Shown one piece after another: positions 59,958 to 64,000 of a stretch of DNA of 64,000 nucleotides. The notes under the pieces are model-generated. The model did not search any database and was not told the DNA's origin. It saw only the letters and a program-made list of their open reading frames with translations. The stretch's first letter is position 1. Each line of letters opens with the position of its first letter. This stretch comes from Photobacterium profundum (GTDB taxonomy: Bacteria; Pseudomonadota; Gammaproteobacteria; Enterobacterales; Vibrionaceae): NCBI RefSeq assembly GCF_003026285.1, contig NZ_PYOD01000021.1, positions 21,181 through 85,180 of the forward strand, written 5' to 3'. The position numbers and the translations under genes are program-made.

Positions 59958-61784
59958 ATGAAGAAAATAAAACTATCCGTAATAGTGATGGTATCTATGT
60001 TGGGAGGGGCGTTTGTCAATGCAGCTCAACTACCCAATGATCTTGAATGGATATCGAATGCAGACGAGCCTATTTTTGCCTCTGAAAACGCGCAATTTGG
60101 TGGTACGTTTCGAACTTATTTACAAAGCTTTCCTCAGACATTTCGTATTGTTGGCCCTGATTCTAATGGTAGTTTCAGGCAGTGGTTATTAGACTCTCGT
60201 CCTAATTTGGTAAGACGGCACCCTATTACCTATAAATGGATTCCAGAATTAGCTGATGAGTGGGCTTATGGTAACGACAATAAGAGTATTTATTTTCGAT
60301 TAAACCCAAAAGCGCAATGGTCTGATGGTAAGCCCATTACTGTGGATGATTTTAAATATGCCCTTCAACTCATGCGTTCAAAAGATATTATTGCCCCTTG
60401 GTACAATAATTACTATACAGAGCAAGTTGATTCGGTTACTGAGATAGACAAACATACTATTGTGATTAAATCGGTTCAGCCTAAAAACCGAGAAGATTTA
60501 ATGACGACGCTTTACGATATTCAGCCAAGACCCGCTCACTTTTATAAGCCCAAAGTTGATAAAAATAATGATGGTGTCGATGATAATTTTGTTCGCCTTT
60601 ATAATTTTAAAGCAGAGCCATCATCAGGACCTTACTATGTTGATAAAGTGAAAAAAGGTAAGTCGATTAGGTTTAAGCATGTAGGCCAGGATTGGTGGGG
60701 ATATTCCAATAAATATTATAAAAATCGTTATAACGTTGAGAAAATAAATATAAAGGTTATTCGTGACCAAGACATCGCCAAAAAGCATTTTGAAAAAGGG
60801 GATCTTGACGCGTTTGGTTTAGTGATGCCTTCATTGTGGCACGATAAATCAAATAGCAAACCGTATCAGAATGGGTATATCAATAAGTTTTGGGGGTTTA
60901 ACCAATTACCTCAGGGCAGCGGTGGAGTATGGATGAATACCGCAAAACCGCACCTTAACGATCTGAATGTACGCAAAGGGATTGCCCATGCGATCGATTT
61001 TGATGGCATGATTGAAAAGGTTTTACGTGGAGATTATATGCGTAAGCCCAATGGGTTAGGCGTTGGTCATGGTGAATATACCAATAGCGAGATAAAAGCC
61101 GATAAATTTGATCCTCAGCTTGCTGCTGAATACTTTTCTCAAGCTGGTTTTGAACAAATTGGTACCGATGGCATAAGAGTAAATAGTAAAGGGGCGCGAT
61201 TATCCTTTGCGATAACCTACTCAGCGACAGCACATACACCAAGGGTTGCTTACCTTAAAGAGCAAGCGAAAGAAGCGGGTTTAGAATTAACCTTGAACTT
61301 AGTCGATGGGTCTTCTGCGTTTAAGTATGTGTTAGAGAAAAAGCATGAGCTGTCTTTCCATAATATGGGTACATCTTATATTCCTCAGTATTGGGAGTAC
61401 TTCCATTCTGACAATGCCAACAAAGCGCAGACTAATAACTTTACGAACTTTAGCTCGCCCGCGCTTGATCAATTAATCATGTCATACCGTATCGAGTTTG
61501 ATGTTGAAAAGAAAAGAGCCATATCCCGAGAAATACAACAAGTTGTAGCCGATGCCAATGTCATTATCCCTGGTTATATGGTGCCTTATGTTCGTGAAGG
61601 TTATTGGCGTTGGTTGAAAGTACCAAACAAGCCAATGACTAAATTAACGGAAGCAATGTTTGACCCTATTGGTATATCAACATTTTGGATTGACGAAAAC
61701 ATTAAAAAAGAAACCAAATCAGCGATGAAGAAAGGAAAGGTATTTGATGCTATCACCATTATTGATGATACCTATAAGCTATAA
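59958..61784 (+). CDS. Periplasmic peptide-binding protein (SBP family 5, YejA-like)
   Basis: This 608-residue protein is the substrate-binding subunit. The signal peptide ends near FVNAA (about residue 22); there is no lipobox. Family parts are WIPELADEWAYGNDNKSIYFRLNPKAQWSDGKPITVDDF (in segments) and VRKGIAHAIDFDGMIEKVL. A DKNNDGVDDNF stretch near residue 205 resembles a calcium-binding loop. The overall pattern is that of YejA, which transports peptides including microcin C in E. coli; the substrate here is unknown. The ATG at 59958 starts the signal peptide. Confidence 0.86.
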   Translation: MKKIKLSVIVMVSMLGGAFVNAAQLPNDLEWISNADEPIFASENAQFGGTFRTYLQSFPQTFRIVGPDSNGSFRQWLLDSRPNLVRRHPITYKWIPELADEWAYGNDNKSIYFRLNPKAQWSDGKPITVDDFKYALQLMRSKDIIAPWYNNYYTEQVDSVTEIDKHTIVIKSVQPKNREDLMTTLYDIQPRPAHFYKPKVDKNNDGVDDNFVRLYNFKAEPSSGPYYVDKVKKGKSIRFKHVGQDWWGYSNKYYKNRYNVEKINIKVIRDQDIAKKHFEKGDLDAFGLVMPSLWHDKSNSKPYQNGYINKFWGFNQLPQGSGGVWMNTAKPHLNDLNVRKGIAHAIDFDGMIEKVLRGDYMRKPNGLGVGHGEYTNSEIKADKFDPQLAAEYFSQAGFEQIGTDGIRVNSKGARLSFAITYSATAHTPRVAYLKEQAKEAGLELTLNLVDGSSAFKYVLEKKHELSFHNMGTSYIPQYWEYFHSDNANKAQTNNFTNFSSPALDQLIMSYRIEFDVEKKRAISREIQQVVADANVIIPGYMVPYVREGYWRWLKVPNKPMTKLTEAMFDPIGISTFWIDENIKKETKSAMKKGKVFDAITIIDDTYKL

Positions 61785-61801
61785 ACCATGGGAGAAGTAA
61801 T

Positions 61802-62788
61802 ATGCCCCATGAGGTATTACTTGAAGTTAAAAATCTTGGCACTGAATTTACAACTGATGACGGTATTGTCCGCGTACTTGATGGCGTTACTTTTAATGTA
61901 AAAAGAGGGCAAACCTTAGGTATTGTCGGGGAGTCTGGTTGCGGGAAAAGTGTGACAGCAATGTCAATTATGGGGCTCCTTCCTCATCCTTATGGTCGAG
62001 TATATGCTGGGGAGATCCTCTACCGAGGCACAAATGTAGTGGATTTACCTCCAGAAAAACTTTATGAGATACGAGGGAATAGTATCTCTATGATATTCCA
62101 AGACCCAATGACAGCGTTAAATCCCGTTCATTCGGTTGGAAAGCAATTGTGTGAAGTGCTTGAATTACATCGTAAGGATCTCGATAAAAAAGATCGCTTA
62201 AAATATGCCATCAAAATGTTAGATAGGGTGGGTATTCCCTCGCCAGAATTGCGTGTAATGGAGTATCCACATAATCTTTCTGGTGGTATGCGTCAGCGGG
62301 TAATGATCGCGATAGCATTGGCATGTAAACCGGATATTTTAATTTGTGATGAGCCAACAACAGCATTAGACGTAACCGTTCAAGCTCAGATTCTCGACCT
62401 AATGCGAGAGCTGCAGCGTGAAAGTGGTATGGCTATTATTTTTATCACTCATGATCTTGGTGTTGTCGCTGAGATCTGTGATGAAGTTGTGGTGATGTAT
62501 GCTGGTCGAGTGGTAGAAACTGCAGATATATTCACATTGTTTGAGAAACCTAAGCATCCTTATACTAAAGGCTTGTTGAATTCGATGCCGACATTGAGTG
62601 CATTACACAAACAGATGTTAGTTACGATTCCTGGTAATGTTCCTCATTTAAGTGAAATGCCTGAAGGCTGTCGGTTTTGTACTCGATGTGCTTATGCTAC
62701 CGATAAGTGTCGCAATACAGTGCCTGTTTGGACGCAACTCGATAATGAACACAAAGTAAGTTGCCATCATTGGAAAGAGGTGAATTAA
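61802..62788 (+). CDS. Peptide ABC transporter ATPase (OppD/DppD-like)
   Basis: This 328-residue ATPase has Walker A GESGCGKS, signature LSGGMRQRVMIAIAL, Walker B ILICDEPTTALD and FITHDLGVV. The C-terminus carries the oligopeptide-transporter extension with CRFCTRCAYATDKC, which in DppD/DppF is an iron-sulfur or cysteine cluster site. GGAGAAG precedes the ATG. In YejF both ATPase halves are fused; here they are separate genes, as in Opp and Dpp. Confidence 0.93.
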   Translation: MPHEVLLEVKNLGTEFTTDDGIVRVLDGVTFNVKRGQTLGIVGESGCGKSVTAMSIMGLLPHPYGRVYAGEILYRGTNVVDLPPEKLYEIRGNSISMIFQDPMTALNPVHSVGKQLCEVLELHRKDLDKKDRLKYAIKMLDRVGIPSPELRVMEYPHNLSGGMRQRVMIAIALACKPDILICDEPTTALDVTVQAQILDLMRELQRESGMAIIFITHDLGVVAEICDEVVVMYAGRVVETADIFTLFEKPKHPYTKGLLNSMPTLSALHKQMLVTIPGNVPHLSEMPEGCRFCTRCAYATDKCRNTVPVWTQLDNEHKVSCHHWKEVN

Positions 62789-63789
62789 TGCCAGAGCTAT
62801 TACGCATTGAAAATATTAAACAGCACTTCTATTCTGGTGGCGGTATCTTTCGCAAAGGCTACACTATCCATGCGGTCGATGGCGTTAGTTTTTCTGTTAA
62901 ACAGGGAGAAACTCTTGGCCTTGTAGGTGAGTCGGGCTGTGGAAAAAGTACGCTGGGACGTTCTATTCTGAAATTGTTTGAACCTACTGCTGGAAAGATA
63001 TTTTTTGAAGGACGCGACATTACCCATTTATCCGTTAAAGAAATGCGTTCACTGCGTCAAGAAATGCAGATTATCTTTCAAGATCCCACTGAATCTTTAA
63101 ACTCTCGCCATACTGTTGGAATGATAATAGAAGAACCTTTCATTATTCATGGCATTGGTAAGCCTGCAGAGCGTAAGTTGTGGGTTAAAGAGCTTTTAAT
63201 TAAAGTCGGTTTACCTGAAAGTGCTGCAGAGCGTTATCCTCATGAGTTTTCAGGTGGGCAAAGGCAGCGTATTGGAATTGCTCGTGCCGTTGCATTAAAA
63301 CCCAAGCTCATCATTTGTGATGAGTCGGTCTCGGCATTAGATGTATCTGTTCAAGCACAGATCTTAAATTTATTATTAGAACTTCAACAAGAAATGAAAT
63401 TAGCATTGATCTTCATTGCGCATGATTTATCTGTCGTCAAACATATTTCTGATCGTGTTGCAGTAATGTATCTGGGAAAAATTGTAGAGCTAGGTAATGC
63501 ACTAGATGTCTACAACTCTCCCCGCCACCCTTATACACAAGCTTTATTATCCGCGATTCCAGTTGCAGACCCTCGAAAGAGAAATACTGATCGAATAATG
63601 TTGAAAGGGGAGTTACCTTCACCTATCAACCCTCCTAAAGGTTGTCGCTTCCATACACGCTGTCCTTATGCGACAGATAAGTGTAAAGAGGATAAACCGT
63701 TATTAGTCGTGAAAGCCGGTGACCATGCAGATGCATGTCATTATCCTTTAACGAATCAATCAAAGCTTGAATTTCGTCAATTAGCATGA
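62788..63789 (+). CDS. Peptide ABC transporter ATPase (OppF/DppF-like)
   Basis: This 333-residue ATPase completes the transporter. Walker A is GESGCGKST, signature SGGQRQRIGIARA, Walker B LIICDESVSALD (serine in place of the usual proline) and IAHDLSVV. The C-terminus has CRFHTRCPYATDKC, losing one of the cysteines seen in the neighbouring protein. The ATG at 62788 shares a base with the preceding stop and has AGAGG upstream. Confidence 0.92.
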   Translation: MPELLRIENIKQHFYSGGGIFRKGYTIHAVDGVSFSVKQGETLGLVGESGCGKSTLGRSILKLFEPTAGKIFFEGRDITHLSVKEMRSLRQEMQIIFQDPTESLNSRHTVGMIIEEPFIIHGIGKPAERKLWVKELLIKVGLPESAAERYPHEFSGGQRQRIGIARAVALKPKLIICDESVSALDVSVQAQILNLLLELQQEMKLALIFIAHDLSVVKHISDRVAVMYLGKIVELGNALDVYNSPRHPYTQALLSAIPVADPRKRNTDRIMLKGELPSPINPPKGCRFHTRCPYATDKCKEDKPLLVVKAGDHADACHYPLTNQSKLEFRQLA

Positions 63790-63855
63790 AATAAAAGCTC
63801 ATCCTTACTTCCTGGTTAAAAAAAAAGCAGTTGAATGTTTTTTTTAAATAAATGC

Positions 63856-63890
63856 TTGCGGATTGTTTGGGCTTCCCTATAATGCGACCT
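63856..63890 (+). promoter_or_regulatory. Ribosomal RNA operon promoter
   Basis: TTGCGG (63856-63861) and a consensus TATAAT (63878-63883) are 16 bp apart. AT-rich DNA upstream (63831-63850) could be an UP element, and a GC-rich GCGACCTC discriminator follows, as in stringently controlled rRNA promoters. Confidence 0.85.
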
Positions 63891-64000
63891 CACTGACACG
63901 GAGCACGGCGCTTAGCCAGCAACCTAGTCAGTATGTTCTTTAACAATTTGACCATGCAATCTGTGTGGGCACTCGTGAAATTTTAAGTCGAAAGATTTAT
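63891..64000 (+). other. rRNA operon leader with boxA antitermination site
   Basis: TGTTCTTTAACAA at 63934-63946 fits the boxA consensus TGCTCTTTAACAA. It is followed by CAATCTGTGTGGGCACTCG at 63957-63975, present before enterobacterial 16S genes. The 16S gene itself begins beyond the window. Confidence 0.9.

Noticed and set aside
63891..64000. 16S rRNA gene
   Set aside because: Only the leader with boxA is present; the mature 16S start is not reached before the window ends.

Overview
This window is a chromosomal segment of a gammaproteobacterium, almost certainly a member of the Vibrionaceae and plausibly a Photobacterium. The proteins resemble those of Escherichia coli and Vibrio closely, gene order follows enterobacterial synteny in several blocks, and small families typical of Vibrionaceae (DUF2310, DUF2789, DUF3301, DUF3549, DUF4250) sit between them. 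The species call is inference; the family-level call is firmer. I see no phage, insertion sequence, CRISPR array or tRNA gene.

Layout. (1) 1-2016: the end of tcdA and the csdA-csdE sulfur-transfer pair. (2) 2168-5523: the GcvB small RNA, divergent from gcvA, then an alpha/beta hydrolase, ygdD and rlmM. (3) 5649-13117, mostly minus strand: xni, ppnN, two proteins with degenerate GGDEF domains (one with TPR repeats and a membrane segment) and queF. (4) 13274-20791: the syd-yqcC-truC-yqcA neighbourhood. In E. coli csrB lies in this neighbourhood; here three CsrB-type RNAs stand in tandem (15619-17518), each with a GacA/UvrY/VarA-type palindrome centred 177-179 bp upstream of the inferred start. 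(5) 20837-25014: yaeH, glnD and map on the minus strand. (6) 25339-46283: a long plus-strand housekeeping block, rpsB-tsf-pyrH-frr-uppS-cdsA-dxr-rseP-bamA-skp-lpxD-fabZ-lpxA-lpxB-rnhB-dnaE-accA-tilS, covering translation, UMP phosphorylation, isoprenoid and phospholipid precursors, outer-membrane assembly, lipid A, fatty acid synthesis and replication. (7) 46340-53669: a small cytochrome c, a sodium-coupled transporter, DUF4250 and yaeP, an intact diguanylate cyclase, a patatin-like phospholipase, proS and trmO. (8) 53804-57520: a zinc-independent L36 paralogue (rpmJ2) behind a Zur-like operator, metNIQ behind a MetJ-like operator, and gmhB. (9) 57860-63789: a five-gene peptide ABC transporter operon. 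(10) 63856-64000: promoter and leader of a ribosomal RNA operon whose 16S gene begins beyond the window.

The regulatory content is the most interesting part. The triple CsrB array suggests high or finely tuned CsrA-sequestering capacity under GacA-family control. Copies 1 and 3 share a 462-bp direct repeat differing at six positions, while copy 2 has diverged. GcvB links glycine sensing to amino acid and peptide transport regulation, and MetJ-like and Zur-like sites control methionine uptake and ribosomal zinc sparing. Each of these calls rests on sequence pattern and family knowledge; none has been tested here.
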